NCBI GenBank assembly: GCA_032718475.1
Contig: JAUCBJ010009141.1
Coordinates: forward strand, 1 to 64,000
Direction of reading: 5' to 3'
Length of the DNA stretch: 64,000 nucleotides
DNA from: Nemertoderma westbladi
Lineage: Eukaryota; Xenacoelomorpha; Nemertodermatida; Nemertodermatidae
Shown: in pieces, positions 33,590-47,607 of the stretch
Position numbering within the stretch: position 1 is the stretch's first letter
Layout of the letters: each line of letters begins with the position of its first letter
Notes under the pieces: model-generated
The model's database searches: none
Told to the model about the DNA's origin: nothing
What the model saw: the letters and a program-made list of their open reading frames with translations, nothing else
Position numbers and translations under genes: made by a program

Positions 33590-34330
33590 AGAAATTTCAA
33601 ACTTGTTTTTTTCGGCGGGTGCCAAATTTTGGTGCCAGCACCAAATTTTGAAATATGTCAATTTTGTAAATTGATTGTTTGAAACTTGTTTTTTACGCAA
33701 TTGGGGTTTTTTGGGGTTCTGGTTTCGATGAAATATATACGAGTTGCACCAAGCGCATCAAACTTGTATTTTTCGGTGCTGTGTGCAAATTTTGGTGCTA
33801 GCACGAAATTTTGAAAATCCATTCAATAGATAAAATTGCTTCTGACAATTTATTTCTTGCATTTTAGAGGTTTATGGCTGTTCTGAATTCAATGGAATAT
33901 ATAATTATCGAACTAGACATCTCAAACTTGTTTTTTTCGGAAGTGGGTGCAAAATGTGGTGCTAGCACCAAATTTTGAAAACCATCAAATATATCAATTG
34001 ATTGTGTCATCTTGTTTCTTGCGTTATACGGGTTTGTTAGGGTTCTGAATTCAATGGAATCAGTGAAAATTTCATAAGAGTTTTCAAACTTGTATTTTTC
34101 GCCGGTGGGTGAAAATTGTTGTTTTGCACCAAATTTTGGAAAATTAGTAAATTGATCAGTAGATAGTATCATCTTGTTTCTTACGTTATACGGGTTTATG
34201 AGGGTCCTGAATCCGATGGAAACAATAAAAACAGCACTGGACATCGCAAACTTGTACTTTTTGGTGATGGGTACGAAATTTGGTGCTAGCACCAAAATTT
34301 GCCAAATTACGCCGAAAAATACAAGTAGCA
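33590..34330. repeat. Degenerate 162-bp tandem repeats inside the piggyBac-type element
   Basis: Five diverged units with ACTTG at 33601, 33762, 33926, 34088 and 34250 (spacings 161-164), each followed by a GGTGCTAGCACC-like palindrome. A minus-strand frame of 155 codons through them is a product of the periodicity, not a gene. Confidence 0.8.
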
Positions 34331-37300
34331 ATAATCTGGCATATTTGAAATGTATTCCATTAGAATCAGCGCCCTAGAAAACCTAAAAATGTGAATTTAT
34401 AGCATCGTATAAGTGAATTAAAAATTTTGTGTTCTAACTGAAAAGTGCTGGTTACTTGTTTTTTCATTTTTTTCCTACGCATAGAGCACTAAACAGCCAT
34501 TTATGGTAATCATATCATTTTTAAATATTTTCCAATGTATTTTGCGCCCCAGAAAACCTGTATTGAAAAACAATTAGCCGAAAAATGTAACTTTCAAATT
34601 TTGTGAAAATTGTGCACTACTTGTAATTTTGGCGCTGCAATATTACCACTCCAGTACATTTTTTTGAAATTTTTTTTTTTCGGTCGGATCCAGACTAGTG
34701 ATACCTACGTACAAACAAAAAATCAGACGTTTTCGTTAATATTTGTAGATTTTAGAGGGAGGGGTCAATATGACCCCCCCCCCGGTATTTGTACAGCATT
34801 TTATAGCCCGGTACTAATAGGGTTAAAGCCATGTCAAAATAATTGGTGTTTTTCTGCAATAATTTATCAAAATATCCTCTGATTCTTTACTATAACCATA
34901 TCGATTTTAATATTTATAACTTCTAACCCACTCCACGAGATAGATAATCTTAAATGAAAATCAAAAGAACAGGTAACACTTACATTTATAGAAGTAATCA
35001 GCTGTTATTTGCTACGTCTTTCCGCTGAAGATGAATGAATTTTGATTGCATTGGAACACCCCCTATCTGTGGCTGTCTGAGAGGAGAGATAAGTAGCCTA
35101 TCTCCCTGTTAATATTGTTGTGTTCTAGAATATTTATTATAGTTTCATCGTATTGCCAAAGTGACTAGAGCTGAAGTTGACTCATAATACAATAATTCAC
35201 CTCAAATATCTCAGCTATTTCATGAACATAATGAAGTATTAAAGCCATGTCAAAATCATTGGTGTTTTTCTGCAATAATTTATCAAAATATCCTCTGATT
35301 TTTTTCAAAAACCACATCGATTTTCTTATTTATAACTTCTATCCCACTCCACGAGATAGAGAATCTTAAATGAACGTCAAAAGAACAGGTAACACTTACA
35401 TTTATAGCAGTAATCAGCTGTTATTTGCTACGTCTTTCCGCTGGAGATGGATGAAATTTGATTGCGTTGGAACACCCCCTATCTGTGGCCGTCTGAGTGG
35501 AGAGATAAGTAGCCTATCTCCCTATTAATATTGTTGTGTTCTAGAATATTTAATATAGTTTCATCGTATTGCTAAAGTGGCTGGAGCTGAAGTTGACTCA
35601 TAATACAATAATTCACCTCAAATATCTCAGCTATTTCATGAACATAATGAAGTATTAAATCCATGTCAAATTCCTTGGTATTTTTCTGCAATAATTTATC
35701 AAAATATCCTCTGATTTTTTTCAAAAACCATATCAATTTTCATATTTATAACTTCTATCCCACTCCACGAGATAAAGAATCTTAAATGAAAGTCAAAAGA
35801 ACAGGTAACACTTACATTTATAGAAGTAATCAGCTGTTATTTGCTACGTCTTTCCGCTGGAGATGGATGAATTTTGATTGTGTCAGAACACCCCCTATCT
35901 GTGGCTGTCTGAGTTGAGAAATAAGTAGCCTATCTCCCTATTAATATTGTTGTGTTCTAGAATATTTATTATAGTTTCATCGTATTGCTAAAGTGGCTGG
36001 AGCTAAAGTTATTATGTAATGCAATAATTCACCTCAAATATCTCAGCTATTTCATGAACATAATGAAGTATTAAAGCCATGTCAAAATCCTTGGTGTTTT
36101 TCTGCAATAATTTATCAAAATATCCTCTGATTTTTTACAAAAATCATATCGATTTTCATATTTATAACTTCTATCCCACTCCACGAGATAAAGAATCTTA
36201 AATGAAAGTCAAAAGAACAGGTAACACTTACATTTATAGAAGTAATCAGCTGTTATTTGCTACGTCTTTCCGCTGGAGATGGATTAATTTTGATTGCGTT
36301 GGAACACCCCCTATCTGTGGCTTTCTGAGTGGAGAGATAAGTATCCTATCTCCCTATTAATATTGTTGTGTTCTAGAATATTTTTTATAGTTTCATCGTA
36401 TTGCCAAAGTGACTAGAGCTGAAGTTAACTCATAATACAATAATTCACCTCAAATATCTCAGCTATTTCATGAACATAATGAAGTATTAAATCCATGTCA
36501 AAATCATTGGTGTTTTTCTGCAATAATTTATCAAAATATCCTCTGATTTTTTTCAAAAACCACATCGATTTTCTTATTTATAACTTCTATCCCACTCCAC
36601 GAGATAGAGAATCTTAAATGAACGTCAAAAGAACAGGTAACACTTACATTTATAGAAGTAATCAGCTGTTATTTGCTACGTCTTTCCGCTGGAGATGGAT
36701 GAATTTTGATTGCGTTGGAACACCCCCTATCTGTGGCTGTCTGAGAGGAGAGATAAGTAGCCTATCTCCCTGTTAATATTGTTGTGTTCTAGAATATTTA
36801 TTATAGTTTCATCGTATTGCCAAAGTGACTAGAGCTGAAGTTGACTCATAATACAATAATTCACCTCAAATATCTCAGCTATTTCATGAACATAATGAAG
36901 TATTAAAGCCATTTCAAATTCCTTGGTATTTTTCTGCAATAATTTATCAAAATATCCTCTGATTTTATTCAAAAACCATATCAATTTTCATATTTATAAC
37001 TTCTATCCCACTCAACGAGATAAAGTATCTTAAATGAAATTCAAAAGAACAGGTAACACTTACATTTATAGAAGTAATCAGCTGTTATTTGCTACGTCTT
37101 TCCGCTGGAGATGGATGAATTTTGATTGCGTTGGAACACCCCCTATCTGTGGCTTTCTGAGTGGAGAGATAAGTATCCTATCTCCCTATTAATATTGTTG
37201 TGTTCTAGAATATTTATTATAGTTTCATCGTATTGCCAAAGTGGCTGGAGCTGAAGTTGACTCATAATACAATAATTCACCTCAAATATCTCAGCTATTT

Positions 37301-40300
37301 CATGAACATAATGAAGTATTAAATCCATGTCAAAATCCTTGGTATTTTTCTGCAATAATTTATCAAAATATCCTCTGATTTTTTTCAAAAACCATATCAA
37401 TTTTCATATTTATAACTTCTATCCCACTCCACGAGATAGAGAATCTTAAATGAACATCAAAAGAACAGGTAACACTTACATTTATAGAAGTAATCAGCTG
37501 TTATTTGCTACGTCTTTCCGCTGGAGATGGATGAATTTTGATTGCGTTGGAACACCCCCTATCTGTGGCTTTCTGAGTGGAGAGATAAGTATCCTATCTC
37601 CCTATTAATATTGTTGTGTTCTAGAATATTTTTTATAGTTTCATCGTATTGCCAAAGTGACTAGAGCTGAAGTTAACTCATAATACAATAATTCACCTCA
37701 AATATCTCAGCTATTTCATGAACATAATGAAGTATTAAATCCATGTCAAAATAATTGGTGTTTTTCTGCAATAATTTATCAAAATATCCTCTGATTCTTT
37801 ACTATAACCATATCGATTTTAATATTTATAACTTCTAACCCACTCCACGAGATAGATAATCTTAAATGAAAATCAAAAGAACAGGTAACACTTACATTTA
37901 TAGAAGTAATCAGCTGTTATTTGCTACGTCTTTCCGCTGAAGATGAATGAATTTTGATTGTGTCAGAAAACCCCCTATCTGTGGTTGTATGAGTTGAGAG
38001 ATAAGTAGCCTATCTCCCTATTAATATTGTTGTGTTCTAGAATATTTATTATAGTTTCATCGCATTGCTAAAGTGGCTGGAGCTAAAGTTATTATGTAAT
38101 GCAATAATTCACCTCAAATATCTCAGCTATTTCATGAACATAATGAAGTATTAAATCCATGTCAAAATCCTTGGTATTTTTCTGCAATAATTTATCAAAA
38201 TATCCTCTGATTTTTTTAAAAAACCATATCAATTTTCATATTTATAACTTCTATCCCACTCCACGAGATAGAGAATCTTAAATGAACGTCAAAAGAACAG
38301 GTAACACTTACATTTATAGAAGTAATCAGCTGTTATTTGCTACGTCTTTCCGCTGGAGATGGATGAATTTTGATTGCGTTGGAACACCCCCTATCTGTGG
38401 CTGTCTGAGAGGAGAGATAAGTAGCCTATCTCCCTGTTAATATTGTTGTGTTCTAGAATATTTATTATAGTTTCATCGTATTGCCAAAGTGACTAGAGCT
38501 GAAGTTGACTCATAATACAATAATTCACCTCAAATATCTCAGCTATTTCATGAACATAATGAAGTATTAAAGCCATTTCAAATTCCTTGGTATTTTTCTG
38601 CAATAATTTATCAAAATATCCTCTGATTTTATTCAAAAACCATATCAATTTTCATATTTATAACTTCTATCCCACTCAACGAGATAGAGTATCTTAAATG
38701 AAATTCAAAAGAACAGGTAACACTTACATTTATAGAAGTAATCAGCTGTTATTTGCTATGTCTTTCCACTGGAGATGGATGAATTTTGATTGCGTTGGAA
38801 CACCCCCTATCTGTGGCTTTCTGAGTGGAGAGATAAGTATCCTATCTCCCTATTAATATTGTTGTGTTCTAGAATATTTTTTATAGTTTCATCGTATTGC
38901 CAAAGTGACAAGAGCTGAAGTTGTCTCATAATACAATAATTCACCTCAAATATCTCAGCTATTTCATGAACATAATGAAGTATTAAATCCATGTCAAAAT
39001 CCTTGGTATTTTTCTGCAATAATTTATCAAAATATCCTCTGATTTTTTTCAAAAACCATATCAATTTTCATATTTATAACTTCTATCCCACTCCACGAGA
39101 TAGAGAATCTTAAATGAACATCAAAAGAACAGGTAACACTTACATTTATAGAAGTAATCAGCTGTTATTTGCTACGTCTTTCCGCTGGAGATGGATGAAT
39201 TTTGATTGCGTTGGAACACCCCCTATCTGTGGCTTTCTGAGTGGAGAGATAAGTATCCTATCTCCCTATTAATATTGTTGTGTTCTAGAATATTTTTTAT
39301 AGTTTCATCGTATTGCCAAAGTGACTAGAGCTGAAGTTAACTCATAATACAATAATTCACCTCAAATATCTCAGCTATTTCATGAACATAATGAAGTATT
39401 AAATCCATGTCAAAATAATTGGTGTTTTTCTGCAATAATTTATCAAAATATCCTCTGATTCTTTACTATAACCATATCGATTTTAATATTTATAACTTCT
39501 AACCCACTCCACGAGATAGATAATCTTAAATGAAAATCAAAAGAACAGGTAACACTTACATTTATAGAAGTAATCAGCTGTTATTTGCTACGTCTTTCCG
39601 CTGGAGATGGATGAATTTTGATTGTGTCAGAACACCCCCTATCTGTGGCTGTCTGAGTTGAGAAATAAGTAGCCTATCTCCCTATTAATATTGTTGTGTT
39701 CTAGAATATTTATAATAGTTTCATCGTATTGCTAAAGTGGCTGGAAATAAAGTTATTATGTAATGCAATAATTCACCTCAAATATCTCAGCTATTTCATG
39801 AACATAATGAAGTATTAAAGCCATGTCAAAATCCTTGGTGTTTTTCTGCAATAATTTATCAAAATATACTCTGATTTTTTACAAAAACCATATCGATTTT
39901 AATATTTATAACTTCTATCCCACTCCACGAGATAGAGAATCTTAAATGAACGTCAAAAGAACAGGTAACACTTACATTTATAGAAGTAATCAGCTGTTAT
40001 TTGCTACGTCTTTCCGCTGGAGATGGATGAATTTTGATTGCGTTGGAACACCCCCTATCTGTGGCTTTCTGAGTGGAGAGATAAGTATCCTATCTCCCTA
40101 TTAATATTGTTGTGTTCTAGAATATTTTTTATAGTTTCATCGTATTGCCAGAGTGACAAGAGCTGAAGTTGTCTCATAATACAATAATTCACCTCAAATA
40201 TCTCAGCTATTTCATGAACATAATGAAGTATTGATTCCTTGGTATTTTTCTGCAATAATTTATCAAAATATCCTCTGATTTTTTTCAAAAACCATATCAA

Positions 40301-42729
40301 TTTTCATATTTATAACTTCTATCCCACTCCACGAGATAGAGAATCTTAAATGAACGTCAAAAGAACAGGTAACACTTACATTTATAGAAGTAATCAGCTG
40401 TTATTTGCTACGTCTTTCCGCTGGAGATGGATGAATTTTGATTGCGTTGGAACACCCCCTATCTGTGACTTTCTGAGTGGAGAGATAAGTATCCTATCTC
40501 CCTATTAATATTGTTGTGTTCTAGAATATTTTTTATAGTTTCATCGTATTGCCAAATTGACTAGAGCTGAAGTTAACTCATAATACAATAATTCACCTCA
40601 AATATCTCAGCTATTTCATGAACATAATGAAGTATTAAAGCCATGTCAAAATAATTGGTGTTTTTCTGCAATAATTTATCAAAATATCCTCTGATTCTTT
40701 ACTATAACCATATCGATTTTAATATTTATAACTTCTAACCCACTCCACGAGATAGATAATCTTAAATGAAAATCAAAAGAACAGGTAACACTTACAATTA
40801 TAGAAGTAATCAGCTGTTATTTGCTACGTCTTTCCGCTGAAGATGAATGAATTTTGATTGCATTGGAACACCCCCTATCTGTGGCTGTCTGAGAGGAGAG
40901 ATAAGTAACCTATCTCCCTGTTAATATTGTTGTGTTCTAGAATATTTATTATAGTTTCATCGTATTGCCAAAGTGACTAGAGCTGAAGTTGACTCATAAT
41001 ACAATAATTCACCTCAAATATCTCAGCTATTTCATGAACATAATGAAGTATTAAAGCCATGTCAAAATCATTGGTGTTTTTCTGCAATAATTTATCAAAA
41101 TATCCTCTGATTTTTTTCAAAAACCACATCGATTTTCTTATTTATAACTTCTATCCCACTCCACGAGATAGAGAATCTTAAATGAACGTCAAAAGAACAG
41201 GTAACACTTACATTTATAGCAGTAATCAGCTGTTATTTGCTACGTCTTTCCGCTGGCGATGGATGAATTTTGATTGCGTTGGAACACCCCCTATCTGTGG
41301 CCGTCTGAGTGGAGAGATAAGTAGCCTATCTCCCTTTTAATATTGTTGTGTTCTAGAATATTTATTATAGTTTCATCGTATTGCCAAAGTGACTAGAGCT
41401 GAAGTTGACTCATAATACAATAATTCACCTCAAATATCTCAGCTATTTCATGAACATAATGAAGTATTAAATCCATGTCAAATTCCTTGGTATTTTTTTG
41501 CAATAATTTATCAAAATATCCTCTGATTTTTTTAAAAAACCATATCAATTTTCATATTTATAACTTCTATCCCACTCCACGAGATAGAGAATCTTAAATG
41601 AACGTCAAAAGAACAGGTAACACTTACATTTATAGAAGTAATCAGCTGTTATTTGCTACGTCTTTCCGCTGGAGATGGATGAATTTTGATTGCGTTGGAA
41701 CACCCCCTATCTGTGGCTGTCTGAGAGGAGAGATAAGTAGCCTATCTCCCTGTTAATATTGTTGTGTTCTAGAATATTTATTATAGTTTCATCGTATTGC
41801 CAAAGTGACTAGAGCTGAAGTTGACTCATAATACAATAATTCACCTCAAATATCTCAGCTATTTCATGAACATAATGAAGTATTAAAGCCATTTCAAATT
41901 CCTTGGTATTTTTCTGCAATAATTTATCAAAATATCCTCTGATTTTATTCAAAAACCATATCAATTTTCATATTTATAACTTCTATCCCACTCAACGAGA
42001 TAGAGTATCTTAAATGAAATTCAAAAGAACAGGTAACACTTACATTTATAGAAGTAATCAGCTGATATTTGCTATGTCTTTCCACTGGAGATGGATGAAT
42101 TTTGATTGCGTTGGAACACCCCCTATCTGTGGCTTTCTGAGAGGAGAGATAAGTATCCTATCTCCCTATTAATATTGTTGTGTTCTAGAATATTTTTTAT
42201 AGTTTCATCGTATTGCCAAAGTGACAAGAGCTGAAGTTGTCTCATAATACAATAATTCACCTCAAATATCTCAGCTATTTCATGAACATAATGAAGTATT
42301 AAATCCATGTCAAAATCCTTGGTATTTTTCTGCAATAATTTATCAAAATATCCTCTGATTTTTTTCAAAAACCATATCAATTTTCATATTTATAACTTCT
42401 ATCCCACTCCACGAGATAGAGAATCTTAAATGAACATCAAAAGAACAGGTAACACTTACATTTATAGAAGTAATCAGCTGTTATTTGCTACGTCTTTCCG
42501 CTGGAGATGGATGAATTTTGATTGCGTTGGAACACCCCCTATCTGTGGCTTTCTGAGTGGAGAGATAAGTATCCTATCTCCCTATTAATATTGTTGTGTT
42601 CTAGAATATTTTTTATAGTTTCATCGTATTGCCAAAGTGACTAGAGCTGAAGTTAACTCATAATACAATAATTCACCTCAAATATCTCAGCTATTTCACG
42701 AACATAATGAAGTATTAAATCCATGTCAA

Positions 42730-45700
42730 AATAATTGGTGTTTTTCTGCAATAATTTATCAAAATATCCTCTGATTCTTTACTATAACCATATCGATTTT
42801 AATATTTATAACTTCTAACCCACTCCATGAGATAGATAATCTTAAATGAAAATCAAAAGAACAGGTAACACTTACATTTATAGAAGTAATCAGCTGTTAT
42901 TTGCTACGTCTTTCCGCTGAAGATGAATGAATTTTGATTGTGTCAGAAAACCCCCTATCTGTGGTTGTATGAGTTGAGAGATAAGTAGCCTATCTCCCTA
43001 TTAATATTGTTGTGTTCTAGAATATTTATTAGAGTTTCATCGCATTGCTAAAGTGGCTGGAGCTAAAGTTATTATGTAATGCAATAATTCACCTCAAATA
43101 TCTCAGCTATTTCATGAACATAATGAAGTATTAAATCCATGTCAAAATCCTTGGTATTTTTCTGCAATAATTTATCAAAATATCCTCTGATTTTTTTCAA
43201 AAACCATATCAATTTTCATATTTATAACTTCTATCCCACTCCACGAGATAGAGAATCTTAAATGAACGTCAAAAGAACAGGTAACACTTACATTTATAGC
43301 AGTAATCAGCTGTTATTTGCTACGTCTTTCCGCTGGCGATGGATGAATTTTGATTGCGTTGGAACACCCCCTATCTGTGGCCGTCTGAGTGGAGAGATAA
43401 GTAGCCTATCTCCCTTTTAATATTGTTGTGTTCTAGAATATTTATTATAGTTTCATCGTATTGCCAAAGTGACTAGAGCTGAAGTTGACTCATAATACAA
43501 TAATTCACCTCAAATATCTCAGCTATTTCATGAACATAATGAAGTATTAAATCCATGTCAAATTCCTTGGTATTTTTTTGCAATAATTTATCAAAATATC
43601 CTCTGATTTTTTTCAAAAACCACATCGATTTTCTTATTTATAACTTCTATCCCACTCCACGAGATAAAGAATCTTAAATGAAAGTCAAAAGAACAGGTAA
43701 CACTTACATTTATAGAAGTAATCAGCTGTTATTTGCTACGTCTTTCCGCCGGAGATGGATGAATTTTGATTGTGTCAGAACACCCCCCATCTGTGGCTGT
43801 CTGATTTGAGAAATAAGTAGCCTATCTCCCTATTAATATTGTTGTGTTCTAGAATATTTAATATAGTTTCATCGTATTGCTAAAGTGGCTGGAGCTGAAG
43901 TTGACTCATAATACAATAATTCACCTCAAATATCTCAGCTATTTCATAAACATAATGAAGTATTAAATCCATGTCAAATTCCTTGGTATTTTTCTGCAAT
44001 AATTTATCAAAATATCCTCTGATTTTTTTCAAAAACCATATCAATTTTCATATTTATAACTTCTATCCCACTCCACGAGATAAAGAATCTTAAATGAAAG
44101 TCAAAAGAACAGGTAACACTTACATTTATAGAAGTAATCAGCTGTTATTTGCTACATCTTTCCGCTGGAGATGGATGAATTTTGATTGTGTCAGAACACC
44201 CCCTATCTGTGGCTGTCTGAGTTGAGAAATAAGTAGCCTATCTCCCTATTAATATTGTTGTGTTCTAGAATATTTATTATAGTTTCATCGTATTGCTAAA
44301 GTGGCTGGAGCTAAAGTTATTATGTAATGCAATAATTCACCTCAAATATCTCAGCTATTTCATGAACATAATGAAGTATTAAAGCCATGTCAAAATAATT
44401 GGTGTTTTTCTGCAATAATTTATCAAAATATCCTCTGATTCTTTACTATAACCATATCGATTTTAATATTTATAACTTCTAACCCACTCCATGAGATAGA
44501 TAATCTTAAATGAAAATCAAAAGAACAGGTAACACTTACATTTATAGAAGTAATCAGCTGTTATTTGCTACGTCTTTCCGCTGAAGATGAATGAATTTTG
44601 ATTGTGTCAGAAAACCCCCTATCTGTGGTTGTATGAGTTGAGAGATAAGTAGCCTATCTCCCTATTAATATTGTTGTGTTCTAGAATATTTATTAGAGTT
44701 TCATCGCATTGCTAAAGTGGCTGGAGCTAAAGTTATTATGTAATGCAATAATTCACCTCAAATATCTCAGCTATTTCATGAACATAATGAAGTATTAAAT
44801 CCATGTCAAAATCCTTGGTATTTTTCTGCAATAATTTATCAAAATATCCTCTGATTTTTTTCAAAAACCATATCAATTTTCATATTTATAACTTCTATCC
44901 CACTCCACGAGATAGAGAATCTTAAATGAACGTCAAAAGAACAGGTAACACTTACATTTATAGCAGTAATCAGCTGTTATTTGCTACGTCTTTCCGCTGG
45001 CGATGGATGAATTTTGATTGCGTTGGAACACCCCCTATCTGTGGCCGTCTGAGTGGAGAGATAAGTAGCCTATCTCCCTTTTAATATTGTTGTGTTCTAG
45101 AATATTTATTATAGTTTCATCGTATTGCCAAAGTGACTAGAGCTGAAGTTGACTCATAATACAATAATTCACCTCAAATATCTCAGCTATTTCATGAACA
45201 TAATGAAGTATTAAATACATGTCAAATTCCTTGGTATTTTTTTGCAATAATTTATCAAAATATCCTCTGATTTTTTTCAAAAACCACATCGATTTTCTTA
45301 TTTATAACTTCTATCCCACTCCACGAGATAAAGAATCTTAAATGAAAGTCAAAAGAACAGGTAACACTTACATTTATAGAAGTAATCAGCTGTTATTTGC
45401 TACGTCTTTCCGCCGGAGATGGATGAATTTTGATTGTGTCAGAACACCCCCCATCTGTGGCTGTCTGATTTGAGAAATAAGTAGCCTATCTCCCTATTAA
45501 TATTGTTGTGTTCTAGAATATTTAATATAGTTTCATCGTATTGCTAAAGTGGCTGGAGCTGAAGTTGACTCATAATACAATAATTCACCTCAAATATCTC
45601 AGCTATTTCATAAACATAATGAAGTATTAAATCCATGTCAAATTCCTTGGTATTTTTCTGCAATAATTTATCAAAATATCCTCTGATTTTTTTCAAAAAC

Positions 45701-46057
45701 CATATCAATTTTCATATTTATAACTTCTATCCCACTCCACGAGATAAAGAATCTTAAATGAAAGTCAAAAGAACAGGTAACACTTACATTTATAGAAGTA
45801 ATCAGCTGTTATTTGCTACATCTTTCCGCTGGAGATGGATGAATTTTGATTGTGTCAGAACACCCCCTATCTGTGGCTGTCTGAGTTGAGAAATAAGTAG
45901 CCTATCTCCCTATTAATATTGTTGTGTTCTAGAATATTTATTATAGTTTCATCGTATTGCTAAAGTGGCTGGAGCTAAAGTTATTATGTAATGCAATAAT
46001 TCACCTCAAATATCTCAGCTATTTCATGAACATAATGAAGTATTAAAGCCATGTCAA
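42730..46057. repeat. Tandem duplication of a 1,664-bp four-monomer block
   Basis: About 42730-44393 and 44394-46057 are near-identical at an offset of 1,664 bp (4 x 416). Private markers such as TATTAGAGTTTCATCGC (43027 and 44691) and CCACTCCATGAG (about 42820 and 44484) occur in both. Confidence 0.85.
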
Positions 46058-46470
46058 AATCCTTGGTGTTTTTCTGCAATAATTTATCAAAATATCCTCT
46101 GATTTATTACAAAAATCATATCGATTTTCATATTTATAACTTCTATCCCACTCAACGAGATAAAGAATCTTAAATGAAAGTCAAAAGAACAGGTAACACT
46201 TACATTTATAGAAGTAATCAGCTGTTATTTGCTACATCTTTCCGCTGGAGATGGATGAATTTTGATTGTGTCAGAACACCCCCTATCTGTGGCTGTCTGA
46301 GTTGAGAAATAAGTAGCCTATCTCCCTATTAATATTGTTGTGTTCTAGAATATTTTTTATAGTTTCATCGTATTGCCAAAGTGACTAGAGCTGAAGTTAA
46401 CTCATAATACAATAATTCACCTCAAATATCTCAGCTATTTCATGAACATAATGAAGTATTAAAGCCATGG

Positions 46471-47457
46471 AGCCAGGAGGCGTCGCTATCTGGGACTGCT
46501 GGGGTGGTCGAGGCACTGACGACTGGTTGTCCCCTTAACGTTGCTGACCACTCCGCCTGCCTCGCCTCCGCGTTGGCTGCGAGTCGCGTCGCCCAGGACG
46601 CCGCCTATAAGGCAGCGATGGAGTCCGCCATCCAATCCGTCCCGGCCGAAAGGCGCCGTACTGTGGACCGTACGGTGTCCCACAAGACGGGTGGGTGGCT
46701 GTCGGCGCAGCCCTCCGTGGTTGATAACACCGACCTGGCCCCGGAGGTGTTCCGAGACAACCTCGCGCTGAGGTACGGCCTCACGCCGCCCGGCCTCCCG
46801 GCGAAGTGTGAGGGGTGTGGGGAGCCGTTTACGACAACCCACGCCCTGAACTGCAAGTCGGGTGGCCTGATTATAAAGCGGCACGATGAGGTCCGGGAGG
46901 TCTTCGGGGACCTTATCGCCTCTGCCTTTGGTGGGTCGTGTGTGCAGCGTGAAGTCACGCTGTGCACCGGCTACCTGGACAGAAGGGGCCGCGAGGTGGG
47001 AGGAGTTAGGGCTGATCTCCTGGCGAGGGGAGTCTGGACCGAGCAGAGGGTGGCGTCTTTCGATATTGCGATCGTAAACGCCGACGCCCCCTCATATGCT
47101 CACCGGTCCTTGGACTCTGTCCTCGAGCAGAGAGTCCGAGCCAAGAAGGTGCACTATAGCGCGGTGTGCGAGGATAGAAGGTTCTCCTTCACCCCCCTTG
47201 TCGGAACCACCGATGGGGTGTGGTGCAAGGAGACCGATACCTTCATCAGCCACCTCGCTGAGACCCTTGTGGCTCGGCGGCAGGGGATGCGGGATCGTGG
47301 CCTAGCCTGCGTTCTCGGGGGAGTTCGGAGGCGGCTTCAGTTCGCGCTCCTCCGCTCCAACTCCCTCTGTTTGCGTGGTGGCCGGCGTCCCTGGAGGGCG
47401 CTGGGCTTTGGGGATGATGCGGGTCTGCGGGGGAATGACCTCGCAGACCATTATTAA
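46471..47457 (+). CDS. C-terminal fragment of a LINE polyprotein with a restriction-like endonuclease domain
   Basis: Open from the truncation point for 328 codons to a TAA. It has a Cys/His motif CX2CX7HX3C (CEGC...HALNC), then KRHDEV, then RADLLARGVW and FDIAIVNAD, which resemble the zinc motif, the R-H box and the acidic PD...D catalytic core of restriction-like endonucleases found at the C-terminus of some LINE clades. The reverse transcriptase that should precede it is missing. The fragment has no stop in its remaining frame and is much more GC-rich than the satellite, so it is a recent arrival. The upstream part (about codons 1-100) is Ala-rich. It cannot be functional alone. The exact LINE clade is not certain. 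Confidence 0.75.
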   Translation, partial: SQEASLSGTAGVVEALTTGCPLNVADHSACLASALAASRVAQDAAYKAAMESAIQSVPAERRRTVDRTVSHKTGGWLSAQPSVVDNTDLAPEVFRDNLALRYGLTPPGLPAKCEGCGEPFTTTHALNCKSGGLIIKRHDEVREVFGDLIASAFGGSCVQREVTLCTGYLDRRGREVGGVRADLLARGVWTEQRVASFDIAIVNADAPSYAHRSLDSVLEQRVRAKKVHYSAVCEDRRFSFTPLVGTTDGVWCKETDTFISHLAETLVARRQGMRDRGLACVLGGVRRRLQFALLRSNSLCLRGGRRPWRALGFGDDAGLRGNDLADHY

Positions 47458-47607
47458 TTCACGGTGCACCATTTTTAATTGTATGTTAAATTTTATTGTC
47501 TTAATTGTTTTGTTCTGATTGGTGGTGGGATGCTGGTGCAGTTTTATATTTAATTTTGGTTTTATGGATTTGGATATTCATTCATTACAATGAATTAGCT
47601 ATTTATT
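47458..47607 (+). other. 3' untranslated end of the LINE
   Basis: 150 bp, AT-rich, without coding potential. It contains ATTCATTCATTACAATGAAT, with the short inverted pair ATTCATT/AATGAAT, near the end, which may be the region recognised by the LINE reverse transcriptase. Confidence 0.6.

Larger units (their letters stand above)
14621..34822. mobile_element. piggyBac-type non-autonomous element, split by a BEL/Pao insertion
   Basis: The element sits between two TTAA copies (14617-14620 and 34823-34826) and has imperfect terminal inverted repeats beginning CCCTATTA and including CCGGG. Just inside each end is a G run next to the near-palindrome GGTCAATATGACC. TTAA targeting with CCC...GGG termini is the piggyBac hallmark. 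The uninterrupted satellite has a single TTAA at this site, as in GAAGTATTAAAGCCATG. Without the nested retrotransposon the element is about 1.55 kb (14621-14848 plus 33498-34822). I find no transposase, so it would depend on one supplied in trans. Confidence 0.85.
46470..47607 (+). mobile_element. 5'-truncated LINE (non-LTR retrotransposon) in the satellite
   Basis: A GC-rich 1,138-bp insert flanked by a perfect 15-bp target duplication AGTATTAAAGCCATG (46455-46469 and 47608-47622). The unoccupied site is visible in related satellite copies (for example 56169-56183). The 5' end cuts into an open frame, as expected for incomplete reverse transcription. The 3' end has no poly(A); it ends AATTAGCTATTTATT. 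Confidence 0.9.

Noticed and set aside
33864-34331. Minus-strand frame of 155 codons
   Set aside because: It follows the 162-bp (54-codon) repeat period of the non-autonomous element; the protein is only a translation of that repeat.
46486-46967. Minus-strand frames opposite the LINE fragment
   Set aside because: GC-rich shadow frames. The plus strand carries the recognisable endonuclease motifs.
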